DNA of 5,904 nt from Actinomycetota bacterium (GCA_019347725.1 JAHWKV010000079.1:1-5904); one strand, 5' to 3'. Counted from the stretch's first letter, positions 1 to 5,355 are shown. The notes: generated from the letters alone by a model not told the origin. A program made the numbers and translations.

Positions 1-79
1 CGGTCTCCAGGCCGGGTTGGCGCTGGAACCCGTGAAAGGGTGCACCGTCGTAGGCGACGAGCATGCGGTAGGTGCCCAT
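1..79 (-). CDS. truA: tRNA pseudouridine(38-40) synthase TruA, N-terminal fragment
   Basis: The gene is cut by the window edge; only the first 26 codons are present. They read MGTYRMLVAYDGAPFHGF and continue QRQPGLET, the conserved start of TruA, with the YDG...FHGFQ signature of the N-terminal fold. TruA converts uridines 38-40 of the tRNA anticodon arm to pseudouridine in the cytoplasm. Its catalytic aspartate would lie further on, outside the window, so activity cannot be judged. The ATG at 77-79 lies only 4 bases after the rplQ stop codon. The nearest Shine-Dalgarno-like bases (AGGA) are about 2 bases from the start, so translation is probably coupled to rplQ. A position directly after rplQ is the usual actinobacterial arrangement. 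Identity is secure; the rest of the protein is not visible. Confidence 0.93.
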   Translation of the reverse strand, partial: MGTYRMLVAYDGAPFHGFQRQPGLET

Positions 80-83
80 TTTC

Positions 84-710
84 CTATTCTTTGGACTCTT
101 CGGCGTCGTCCGAGCTCTCGCCGGCAGAGGCCTCGGGCTCTTGAGGGTCTTCGGTCTCCTCCGGTTCGGCCGCCTCTTCGGCTGCGTCCGGCTCCGAGGC
201 CTTAGCTTCAGCCTCTTCGGCTTCCTCAGCCTCTTCAGTTTCGGCCGGTTCGCCCTTCTTGCCGCGCTTGCCGCCCTTTTCCTGCCGCTTCTTTCTCAAC
301 AGTCCGCGGCGCTTGGCCTTGGCCTCTTCCGTATCGCGGCCCACGACGAGCTCCGTTTCCTCGACAAACTCGATGATGGCCATCGGCGCGGCATCTCCCT
401 TGCGCGGGCCGAGCTTGACGATGCGGGTATAGCCGCCGTTGCGCTCGGAAAAACGCGGGCCCAGCTCGTCGAAGAGCTTGTGCACCACGTTGGCGTCCTC
501 GATGACCCCAAGGGCCCGGCGGCGCGAGTGCAGTGTGTTGGTCTTGGCGAGCGTAATCAGACGTTCCGCATGGGGCCTGAGCATCTTGGCCTTGGCCTCG
601 GAGGTGCGGATGCGCTCCAGCGTGATCAGGTCGGCCGCTAGGCCCCGGATCAACAGCTTTTGATGCGCGGGTCCCGACCCCAGACGCGCTCCTTTTGCTG
701 GCTTAGGCAT
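84..710 (-). CDS. rplQ: 50S ribosomal protein L17 with long basic-then-acidic C-terminal tail
   Basis: A large-subunit ribosomal protein of 208 residues. The conserved L17 core covers about residues 1-118. It shows the [13 protein letters not shown] start, TSEAKAK near 36-42, the HSRRRAL segment at 61-67, [13 protein letters not shown] at 85-97 and [14 protein letters not shown] at 101-114. E. coli L17 stops near here (about 127 residues). The extra part splits in two: a lysine/arginine-rich stretch (about 130-152) and a final 55 residues (154-208) with 22 Glu and 4 Asp against 2 Lys, low in complexity and likely disordered. Ala/Glu-rich L17 tails are known in actinobacteria, so this supports the lineage call. 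GAGG at 721-724 lies 10 bases before the ATG. The gene follows rpoA by 28 bases and precedes truA by 4. The identity of the core is secure; the function of the tail is unknown. Confidence 0.97.
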   Translation of the reverse strand: MPKPAKGARLGSGPAHQKLLIRGLAADLITLERIRTSEAKAKMLRPHAERLITLAKTNTLHSRRRALGVIEDANVVHKLFDELGPRFSERNGGYTRIVKLGPRKGDAAPMAIIEFVEETELVVGRDTEEAKAKRRGLLRKKRQEKGGKRGKKGEPAETEEAEEAEEAEAKASEPDAAEEAAEPEETEDPQEPEASAGESSDDAEESKE

Positions 711-738
711 ATTTAGGCACCCTCACTGTTAAGTACGC

Positions 739-1695
739 TCATCCCAGATTTCTCTGCTTGAGGCTAAGTTTCATTTCGTCCAGCTTAAGCTTGACCTCGT
801 CGATGGACTTCTGGCCGAAGTTGCGAATGTCGAGCAGATCCTGCTCGCTCTTTTCCACCAGCTGTCCGACGCTGGTCACGCCTTCACGCTTGAGGCAGTT
901 GTAGGAGCGCACCGAGAAGTCCATGTCCTCGATGGGCAGGGATAGGTCGGGGTCCTCTTCTTCCGTACCCGGCTCCGGGCCCAGCTGCAGACCCGGGCCT
1001 TCGGCCAGATCCGCAAACAGCTGGAAGAGCTCAACCAGGGTGCTCCCGGCGGCCGAGAGAGCCTCCTTGGCGCTAAGGCCCCCGTTGGTCTCGATGTCGA
1101 CGATCAGCTTGTCGAAGTCGGTCTTTTGCTCCACACGGGTGGGCTCCACCGAGTAGGTGACCCTGCGTACCGGAGAGAAGATCGAGTCGATCGGGACCAA
1201 CCCTATAGTTGCGCCCGAAGGCTTGTTGCGATCCGACGCCACGTATCCTCGGCCCATCTCCACGTACATCTCCACCTCAAGGCGGGCGCGCTTGTTGATC
1301 GTGCAGATGTGCAGATCCGGATTGAGGACCTCGATGCCGGCGGGTACCTCGATATCGGCGGCCGTCACGTCTTTGGGCCCCGAAGTGTTGAGCCGGATGG
1401 TTCCGCCCTCTTGAGATTCGGAGCGCAGCACGAGCTGCTTGACGTTCAAGATGATGTCGGTGACGTCCTCTTTCACACCGGGAACCGTCGAGAACTCGTG
1501 CTGGACGCCCTGGATCTTGATGGCGGTTACGGCGGCGCCGGGGATGGAGGATATGAGGGCGCGCCGTAGTGAATTGCCCAATGTGTAGCCAAAGCCCGGC
1601 TCGAGCGGCTCGATAGAAAGGCGGATGAAGTTCTCATCCTCCTCGCTTTCAAAGCTGATCTGGGGGCGATGGACAACGAGCATGTTGGATTCCAT
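739..1695 (-). CDS. rpoA: DNA-directed RNA polymerase subunit alpha
   Basis: The alpha subunit of RNA polymerase, 318 residues, close to the usual 310-350. The N-terminal dimerisation and assembly domain (about 1-230) contains [18 protein letters not shown] (30-47) followed by ISSIPG (48-53). R44 matches the E. coli assembly residue R45. It also has [24 protein letters not shown] and [17 protein letters not shown]. An acidic linker with a TEEEDPD run follows. The C-terminal domain (about 251-318) contains [12 protein letters not shown] and [17 protein letters not shown]263 and N266 match E. coli R265 and N268, which contact UP-element DNA and activators. The first ATG (1693-1695) is preferred over the ATG four codons later because GGAAGGA sits 5 bases upstream of the first. 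Actinobacterial homologues often start at the second (ML...RP), so the start is slightly uncertain. It lies between rpsD (17-base gap) and rplQ. Confidence 0.98.
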   Translation of the reverse strand: MESNMLVVHRPQISFESEEDENFIRLSIEPLEPGFGYTLGNSLRRALISSIPGAAVTAIKIQGVQHEFSTVPGVKEDVTDIILNVKQLVLRSESQEGGTIRLNTSGPKDVTAADIEVPAGIEVLNPDLHICTINKRARLEVEMYVEMGRGYVASDRNKPSGATIGLVPIDSIFSPVRRVTYSVEPTRVEQKTDFDKLIVDIETNGGLSAKEALSAAGSTLVELFQLFADLAEGPGLQLGPEPGTEEEDPDLSLPIEDMDFSVRSYNCLKREGVTSVGQLVEKSEQDLLDIRNFGQKSIDEVKLKLDEMKLSLKQRNLG

Positions 1696-1700
1696 TTACG

Positions 1701-1707
1701 TCCTTCC
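1701..1707 (-). promoter_or_regulatory. Shine-Dalgarno site of rpoA
   Basis: GGAAGGA on the minus strand lies 5 bases before the ATG at 1693-1695. It decides between that ATG and a second in-frame ATG at 1681-1683, which would be 17 bases away. Confidence 0.75.
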
Positions 1708-1712
1708 TGGGG

Positions 1713-2339
1713 CTACTTCGAGTAGAGCTCGACGATCATCTGCTCCTGTACAGGAACATCGATCATCTCGCGAGCTGGTACGGACAGCACGCTGATACGA
1801 AGCTCGCCCGCTTCAAGATTGAGCCATTCGGGAATGGTGCGGCCGGCGGCGTACGCCGCGGCCTCAACAATCCGATCGACTGAGCGGGAGCGCTGCCTGA
1901 CCTCGACCTTCGAGCCCGGCTTGACCTGGAACGAGGGCCGGTCCACCTTTTGGCCGTCCACCTGGAAGTGGCCGTGAGTGACGAACTGGCGAGCCTGAGC
2001 CCGGCTCATCGCCAAGCCACCGCGGTAGATGACGTTGTCCAGACGACTCTCCAGCAGCTGCAGCAGCCGGGCGCCGGTGACGCCCTTGGCCTTCGAAGCC
2101 TTCTGGTAGTAAAGGCGGAACTGCTTCTCCCTTACGCCGTAGATCCGGCGGGCCCGCTGCTTCTCGCGCAGCTGGACCAGGTACTCGCTCTCCTTGATAC
2201 GACCTCGGCCGTGCTCGCCTGGGGGGTAGGGACGGCGCTCGATCGCACACTTAGGCGATTCGCAGCGCGTGCCCTTTAAAAACAGCTTCACGCGCTCACG
2301 CCGGCACAGCCGGCAAACGGGGTTGGTCTGATTAGGCAT
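1713..2339 (-). CDS. rpsD: 30S ribosomal protein S4, zinc-binding (four-cysteine) form
   Basis: A primary rRNA-binding protein of the small subunit, 208 residues, normal for S4. The N-terminal part has the four-cysteine pattern C9, C12, C26 and C31 (CRLC...RCESPKC), the zinc-binding form of S4. It is followed by RRPYPPGEHGRGRIKESEYL (35-54) and EKQFRLYY. The S4 RNA-binding domain (about 97-160) contains ESRLDNVIYRGG and ARQFVTHGHFQVDG. The C-terminus EQMIVELYSK is typical. The ATG at 2337-2339 is chosen because GGAGGG lies 7 bases upstream and rpsK ends just 2 bases before. The reading frame extends 11 codons further upstream, but that would run into rpsK. The first residues (MPNQTNP) differ from the common MARYTGP start. 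Mycobacterial S4 lacks the cysteines, so this is an early-branching or zinc-retaining type. Confidence 0.97.
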   Translation of the reverse strand: MPNQTNPVCRLCRRERVKLFLKGTRCESPKCAIERRPYPPGEHGRGRIKESEYLVQLREKQRARRIYGVREKQFRLYYQKASKAKGVTGARLLQLLESRLDNVIYRGGLAMSRAQARQFVTHGHFQVDGQKVDRPSFQVKPGSKVEVRQRSRSVDRIVEAAAYAAGRTIPEWLNLEAGELRISVLSVPAREMIDVPVQEQMIVELYSK

Positions 2340-2341
2340 GC

Positions 2342-2728
2342 TTACACCCTCCGCCGCTTGACCGGGCGGCATCCGTTGTGAGGAACCGGCGTGGCGTCCT
2401 GGATACCCAGGATCTCCAAGCCCGACGCCTGCAGCGATCGAATAGCGGTCTCACGGCCGGAACCTGGACCCTTTACAAAGACGTCCACCTTGCGGACCCC
2501 GTTCTCCTGAGCCTTTCGGCTGGCGGCCTCGGCGGCAAGCTGGGCGGCAAAAGGCGTCGATTTGCGCGAGCCCTTGAAACCTACGTTGCCCGCGGAGGCC
2601 CAAGACAGGGCGTTACCCTCCAAGTCGGTGATGCAAATGATGGTGTTGTTGAAAGACGACTTGATGTGCGCCTGACCGTGAGGAACGTTCTTCTTTTCCT
2701 TACGCTTGGTCTTTTTAGCTTTAGCCAC
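2342..2728 (-). CDS. rpsK: 30S ribosomal protein S11
   Basis: A small-subunit platform protein of 128 residues, standard for S11. A lysine-rich N-terminus ([15 protein letters not shown]) is followed by [39 protein letters not shown], and [15 protein letters not shown] from residue 86. The diagnostic end is [18 protein letters not shown] (111-128). S11 binds 16S rRNA in the platform near the mRNA exit path. The start is a GTG (2726-2728) giving the expected MAK sequence. Upstream there is only a GGGAAG about 9 bases away, overlapping the end of rpsM. The rpsM stop is 6 bases before the start and rpsD begins 2 bases after the stop, so translational coupling is likely. Nothing unusual is seen in the protein. 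Confidence 0.98.
   Translation of the reverse strand: MAKAKKTKRKEKKNVPHGQAHIKSSFNNTIICITDLEGNALSWASAGNVGFKGSRKSTPFAAQLAAEAASRKAQENGVRKVDVFVKGPGSGRETAIRSLQASGLEILGIQDATPVPHNGCRPVKRRRV
2347..2352 (-). promoter_or_regulatory. Shine-Dalgarno site of rpsD
   Basis: GGAGGG on the minus strand, 7 bases before the ATG at 2337-2339. It lies inside the last codons of rpsK and fixes the S4 start at the cysteine-proximal methionine rather than the upstream in-frame ATG at 2370-2372. Confidence 0.8.
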
Positions 2729-2734
2729 GAAGTG

Positions 2735-3112
2735 TTACTTCCCTTTCTTGCGCTTGACGCCCACAGTCTTTTTGGGACCCTTGCGAGTTCGCGCGTTTGT
2801 GTGCGTCCGCTGACCGTGAACCGGCAGGCCTCGGCGGTGCCGAAGTCCCTGGTAGCAGCCAATCTCCACCTTGCGCTTGATGTTTTGGGACACCTCGCGC
2901 CTTAGGTCTCCCTCGACCTGGTAATTGCCCTCAATGAACCCACGTAGGCGCATGATCTCATCGTCGGTCAGCTCGCTGACCCGCTTGTCGCCGTCGACCA
3001 TCGATCCGGCAAGGATCTGGTTCGAGCGGGTCGGCCCCACTCCGTAGATATAGGTAAGCCCGACCTCAAGACGCTTGTCCCGGGGAAGGTCAACCCCTGC
3101 TATACGCGCCAT
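2735..3112 (-). CDS. rpsM: 30S ribosomal protein S13
   Basis: A small-subunit head protein of 125 residues, within the usual 118-126. It starts [20 protein letters not shown], followed by [10 protein letters not shown] (21-30), which belongs to the helix-two-turn-helix part. The signature [19 protein letters not shown] lies at residues 94-112, followed by a short basic tail ([12 protein letters not shown]). S13 contacts 16S rRNA and the P-site tRNA and forms bridges to the 50S subunit. AGGAG (3118-3122) sits 5 bases before the ATG at 3110-3112, a strong start. The gene lies 35 bases after rpmJ and 6 bases before rpsK. It opens the rpsM-rpsK-rpsD-rpoA-rplQ block, the alpha-operon order, in which S4 is the feedback regulator in E. 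coli. No equivalent leader structure was recognised here. Confidence 0.98.
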   Translation of the reverse strand: MARIAGVDLPRDKRLEVGLTYIYGVGPTRSNQILAGSMVDGDKRVSELTDDEIMRLRGFIEGNYQVEGDLRREVSQNIKRKVEIGCYQGLRHRRGLPVHGQRTHTNARTRKGPKKTVGVKRKKGK

Positions 3113-3117
3113 CTAAA

Positions 3118-3122
3118 CTCCT
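3118..3122 (-). promoter_or_regulatory. Shine-Dalgarno site of rpsM
   Basis: AGGAG on the minus strand, 5 bases before the rpsM ATG (3110-3112), within the 35-base rpmJ-rpsM gap. Confidence 0.75.
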
Positions 3123-3147
3123 GCCTCACTCATGTGGCGGCCGCCCA

Positions 3148-3261
3148 TCATCCCTGCACCTGCTTGTGGCGCGGGTTGGTGCACAGCACGCGGACTTTGC
3201 CGTGCCGGCGAATCACTTTGCACTTTTCACACATCTTCTTGACGCTTGGTCTAACTTTCAT
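3148..3261 (-). CDS. rpmJ: 50S ribosomal protein L36, zinc-ribbon form
   Basis: A very small gene of 37 codons found by translating the gap between infA and rpsM. The protein begins [14 protein letters not shown], continues [13 protein letters not shown] and ends [10 protein letters not shown], the full length of a standard L36. The zinc-ribbon ligands C11, C14, C27 and H32 are all present, so this is the zinc-binding (C+) paralogue type. L36 binds 23S rRNA near the peptidyl-transferase and GTPase-associated regions late in 50S assembly. Stop TGA is at 3148-3150. There is no Shine-Dalgarno sequence at normal spacing: the nearest (GGAAGG) is 13 bases from the ATG and abuts the infA stop codon. 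Translation is probably coupled to infA, 19 bases upstream. The infA-rpmJ-rpsM order is standard in actinobacteria and many other bacteria. Confidence 0.97.
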   Translation of the reverse strand: MKVRPSVKKMCEKCKVIRRHGKVRVLCTNPRHKQVQG

Positions 3262-3280
3262 CAGACGGTCCAAGCCTTCC

Positions 3281-3520
3281 CTATCTATTTCGGAAGAGCC
3301 ACACAATCCGGCCACGGGTCAAATCGTAGGGCGACATCTCAACTTCAACTCGGTCTCCGGGCAGCACCCTGATGTAGTTCATCCGCATCTTGCCGCCGAT
3401 GTGGGCCAGCAGTGTGTGACCACCAGGAATCTCAACCCTGAACATGGCGTTGGGAAGCGGTTCTACAACCGTCCCCTCCACCCTGATAGGCGCTTCCTTG
3501 CCCGAGCTGTCCTTTGCCAT
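3281..3520 (-). CDS. infA: Translation initiation factor IF-1
   Basis: IF-1, an OB-fold (S1-like) protein that occupies the ribosomal A site during initiation and helps IF-2 and IF-3. With the ATG at 3518-3520 it has 79 residues, slightly longer than the usual 71-75. Conserved blocks are [20 protein letters not shown] (12-31), [20 protein letters not shown] (37-56) and [16 protein letters not shown] (58-73). The tail WLFRNR differs from the common YRYK. The N-terminal [11 protein letters not shown] carries a few extra residues before the fold. The GAGG upstream is only 2 bases from this ATG. A GTG 13 codons upstream (3557-3559) has a better-spaced AAGGGG, but would add a non-conserved [13 protein letters not shown] leader. 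I prefer the ATG because family members start MAK. It follows a 178-base gap after map. Confidence 0.95.
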   Translation of the reverse strand: MAKDSSGKEAPIRVEGTVVEPLPNAMFRVEIPGGHTLLAHIGGKMRMNYIRVLPGDRVEVEMSPYDLTRGRIVWLFRNR

Positions 3521-3698
3521 AACCTCACTTAATTCCGGTGGCAGCCCGGCCAAGAGCACAGAACCCCTTACCTGTCAGCCGCGGTCCCAGTCATCGTGCA
3601 GCGGGGGACCACTACCGGAGAAGATGAATCATCCGGGCCCACGGAAACTTTTCCGAACGCGCACTAGCGCCAACCGAAGGCCGGAACTTAAAACTATA
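3521..3698 (-). promoter_or_regulatory. map-infA intergenic leader with inverted repeats
   Basis: 178 bases without a gene, compared with 2-35 bases between all later genes up to truA. Inverted repeats seen: GGTCCC/GGGACC (3583-3588 with 3605-3610, 16-base loop); CGGAAA/TTTCCG around CT (3642-3655); and GCGC/GCGC with a 4-base loop (3659-3670). A GC-rich CCGGCC-TTCG-GTTGG stretch on the minus strand lies near 3671-3685. This could be the 5' untranslated leader of an infA-to-rplQ transcript. No known riboswitch or ribosomal-protein binding structure was recognised. The stems are short, so folding is uncertain. Confidence 0.4.
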
Positions 3699-3701
3699 TC
3701 A
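3693..3701 (-). promoter_or_regulatory. Possible extended -10 promoter element upstream of infA
   Basis: On the minus strand TGATATAGT matches the extended -10 form TGnTATAAT with one mismatch. Its TGA is the map stop codon. It is one of few AT-rich spots in this GC-rich region and precedes the longest gap before the ribosomal block, so it could start an infA-rpmJ-...-rplQ transcript. No convincing -35 hexamer is found 16-18 bases upstream. Low confidence. Confidence 0.3.
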
Positions 3702-4469
3702 GCCCTTGGCGATACGTGCACCCGACGCGGTCAGCACTCGCGGTTCGTGCCCCGTTACCGCCACCGTGTGCTCAAAATGAGCGGAGAGCGATCCGTCGGC
3801 CGTCACCAGCGTCCAGCGGTCCGGGCGCAGCTTAACCCCCGGGTCTCCGGCCGTAACCATCGGCTCAATCGCCAGAACCCAGCCTTCTTGAAGCTGCGGG
3901 CCGTCGCCGGGTACGCCCTGGTTGGCCACCTGAGGATCCTCGTGCATGCTCCGGCCGATGCCGTGGCCGACCAGCACCGGGATTATTGAGTAGCCGGCCG
4001 CCTCCACCACCTTCTGGATCGCGGCGCCGACATCGCCGAGATGGTTGCCGGGGCGGCACCGGGCAATGCCCGCCTCGAGCGCCTCGGCCGTGGCGGACAT
4101 CAGTGCCTGCGCACCGGGATCTATCTCACCCACCCCCACCGTCCGGGCGGAGTCGGCATGCCACCCGTCCACAATCAAGCCGCAGTCGAAGCTTAGGATG
4201 TCGCCCGGCCGCAGCTGTTGCGCCCCGGGAATCCCGTGCACCACCGCATCGTTGAGCGACGTGCACAGGGTGGCGGGAAAGCCGTGGTAGCCGAAAAATG
4301 ACGGTGTTGCGCCCCGGTCGCGGATGATGCCTTCCGCCAGGCGGTCCAGCTCCTTGAGCGTGACGCCGGGGGCTACTGAGGCCTCGACCTCGTCGAGCAC
4401 CTCAGCCAAAAGGGCTCCGGCGCGGGCCATCATCTCAATCTGCTCGGGAGTCTTCGCTACTACAGCCAC
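3699..4469 (-). CDS. map: Methionine aminopeptidase, type I
   Basis: Removes the initiator methionine from new cytoplasmic proteins using a two-metal centre. The protein has 256 residues, typical for type Ia enzymes without an N-terminal extension. All metal ligands of the pita-bread fold are visible: D95 (FDCGLIVDGWHAD), D106, H169 (LVGHGIGRSMHEDP), E202 (LAIEPMV) and E233 (HFEHTVAV). The substrate-contacting histidines H78 (NDAVVHGIP) and H176 are also present. The start is GTG at 4467-4469, supported by AGGAG six bases upstream. The N-terminus AKTPEQIEMMARAGALLAEV is typical. It follows adk after an unusual 205-base structured gap. The secY-adk-map order is conserved in many bacteria. No defect is seen, so the enzyme should be active. 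Confidence 0.98.
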   Translation of the reverse strand: MAVVAKTPEQIEMMARAGALLAEVLDEVEASVAPGVTLKELDRLAEGIIRDRGATPSFFGYHGFPATLCTSLNDAVVHGIPGAQQLRPGDILSFDCGLIVDGWHADSARTVGVGEIDPGAQALMSATAEALEAGIARCRPGNHLGDVGAAIQKVVEAAGYSIIPVLVGHGIGRSMHEDPQVANQGVPGDGPQLQEGWVLAIEPMVTAGDPGVKLRPDRWTLVTADGSLSAHFEHTVAVTGHEPRVLTASGARIAKG

Positions 4470-4475
4470 GGGCGT

Positions 4476-4480
4476 CTCCT
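4476..4480 (-). promoter_or_regulatory. Shine-Dalgarno site of map
   Basis: AGGAG on the minus strand, 6 bases before the GTG start (4467-4469). It supports GTG initiation. A long hairpin (4494-4529) ends 13 bases upstream, leaving the site itself unpaired in that fold. Confidence 0.75.
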
Positions 4481-4493
4481 GAGGCCAAGTTGT

Positions 4494-4529
4494 CTCCCCA
4501 AGGGGCCGCTAATGCGGCCCCTTGGGGAG
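4494..4529. repeat. Perfect 16-bp stem-loop between adk and map
   Basis: CTCCCCAAGGGGCCGC (4494-4509), loop TAAT (4510-4513), then the exact reverse complement (4514-4529). A perfect 16-bp GC-rich hairpin is far beyond chance. In the transcript it would lie just upstream of the map ribosome-binding site. No U-tract follows it on the minus strand, so it is not a classic intrinsic terminator. Its right arm is also one end of the larger palindrome at 4514-4674. Confidence 0.93.
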
Positions 4530-4674
4530 GCCGCGTCGCATCCAGGGCGCTCCTGGCATTCGAGCGCAAGGCGCGAGGAGTACGGATAGCCGGAGGCTAT
4601 GTGTGCGATCGAGGAACGCAGTCGATCGGGCGCCAGGTGCGTCCTGGGGCTACGGGGTCTCCCCAAGGGGCCGC
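4514..4674. repeat. 161-bp imperfect palindromic element with central hairpin
   Basis: The ends (4514-4529 and 4659-4674) are perfect 16-bp inverted repeats. The midpoint (about 4594) coincides with a hairpin ATAGCC-GGA-GGCTAT (4586-4600). Two identical mini-hairpins, CCAGG-N5-CCTGG, sit at mirrored positions (4542-4556 and 4633-4647). A further hairpin, CGATCGA-N9-TCGATCG, lies at 4606-4628. Sequence flanking the mini-hairpins is also partly complementary between halves. It fills the gap from the adk stop to near the map ribosome-binding site and has no credible gene. It looks like a non-coding dispersed palindromic repeat or a miniature mobile element (MITE-like); neither is proven, as only one copy is visible. 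Flanks are TAAT on the left and TTAA on the right, not a clean target duplication. Confidence 0.75.
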
Positions 4675-4680
4675 TTAATG
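4657..4680. repeat. Second direct copy of the 4492-4514 repeat, overlapping the adk stop
   Basis: This stretch repeats 4492-4514 in the same orientation with a single inserted T (CCGCTTAATG against CCGCTAATG). The copies are 165 bases apart. The TTA at 4675-4677 is the adk stop codon (TAA) on the minus strand and 4678-4680 is its last sense codon, so the repeat reaches into the end of adk. Confidence 0.9.
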
Positions 4681-5319
4681 GCCCAGGATTCCCAGGAGCC
4701 TCTCGAAGACCTCCTCCTCGCTGCCCAGCCCATCCATCTCGACGAGCTTGCCCCGTTCCCGGTAGAAGTCGTACAGCGGCCGGGTCTGCTCGCCGTAGAC
4801 CTCCAGCCGGCGCAAAATGGTGTCCTCCATGTCGTCCTCCCGGCGGACCAAGGACGTGCCGTCATGGTCGCACTTTTCGTTCTCCTGCGGCGGGTGGGTC
4901 TCCATGTGGTAGACGGCACCGCACTCGAGGCAGATGCGACGGCCGGACAGCCGCCGGACTATGTCGTCGCCGCGCACCATGAACTTGATGGCGTGGGAGA
5001 GCTTGGTGCCCAGGTCGTCGAGCGCTTCATCCAAAGCCGCGGCCTGATCCACGTTGCGAGGGTAGCCGTCGAGGATGAAGCCGTTGGAGGCGTCGGACTT
5101 GGCCAGCCGGTCCTTGACCAGCTCATTGGTAAACTCGTCGGGAACCAGCTCGCCGGCATCCATGGTGGCCCGCAGTCGCCGGCCCAGCTCGGTCTCCTCG
5201 GCTGCCACCTGCCGGAAGATGTCCCCAGTTGCTATGTGTGGGATGCCTAGATGATCGGCAAGACGGGACGCCTGCGTGCCCTTGCCCGCACCAGGCGGGC
5301 CCAAAATCACTATCCGCAA
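4675..5319 (-). CDS. adk: Adenylate kinase with zinc-binding LID
   Basis: Catalyses ATP + AMP to 2 ADP in the cytoplasm, the central balance of adenine nucleotides. At 214 residues it is a full-length long-form Adk. The P-loop GPPGAGKGT is at 7-15, the AMP-binding TGDIFR at 31-36, DGYPR at 84-88 (usually DGFPR), and the LID entry LSGRRICLECG follows. The LID has the zinc pattern C-X2-C-X16-C-X2-D (C130, C133, C150, D153), as in Bacillus. The region REDDMEDTILRRLEVY carries the conserved catalytic arginines. The start is TTG at 5317-5319, giving MRIVILGPPGAGKGTQ, with AAGGA 8 bases upstream. Mycobacterial Adk is shorter and lacks this LID, so the form here points to another branch. The stop codon overlaps the repeat at 4657-4680. 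Confidence 0.98.
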   Translation of the reverse strand: MRIVILGPPGAGKGTQASRLADHLGIPHIATGDIFRQVAAEETELGRRLRATMDAGELVPDEFTNELVKDRLAKSDASNGFILDGYPRNVDQAAALDEALDDLGTKLSHAIKFMVRGDDIVRRLSGRRICLECGAVYHMETHPPQENEKCDHDGTSLVRREDDMEDTILRRLEVYGEQTRPLYDFYRERGKLVEMDGLGSEEEVFERLLGILGH

Positions 5320-5327
5320 GCCGTCCG

Positions 5328-5332
5328 TCCTT
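5328..5332 (-). promoter_or_regulatory. Shine-Dalgarno site of adk
   Basis: AAGGA on the minus strand, 8 bases before the TTG at 5317-5319. It supports the rare TTG start, which is also required to keep the beta strand before the P-loop. Confidence 0.7.
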
Positions 5333-5355
5333 TGCTCAACTTTCGCCTAGAGTTC

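Noticed and set aside
72..641. Long plus-strand open frame opposite rplQ
   Set aside because: It is the mirror of a real gene in GC-rich DNA; its Leu/Phe-rich protein comes from the Glu/Lys-rich tail of L17.
2340..2372. Eleven-codon N-terminal extension of S4
   Set aside because: It would overlap rpsK, lacks homology, and the downstream ATG has a strong GGAGGG at proper spacing.
3136..3145. GGCGGCCGCC palindrome between rpmJ and rpsM
   Set aside because: Ten self-complementary bases with no loop are expected now and then in GC-rich DNA; no further structure surrounds it.
4494..4529. Intrinsic terminator between adk and map
   Set aside because: A perfect 16-bp stem, but it is followed by ACAACTTGG on the minus strand rather than a T-run, and it directly precedes the map ribosome-binding site.
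4460..4678. Short open frames on both strands across the adk-map gap
   Set aside because: They simply read through the palindromic element. The plus-strand frame begins and ends with the same SPQGAA-type peptide because of the repeats, and neither frame has a supporting ribosome-binding site or a recognisable domain.
4522..5250. Long plus-strand open frame opposite adk
   Set aside because: adk is a clear kinase with all its motifs on the other strand; the opposite frame shows no recognisable family.
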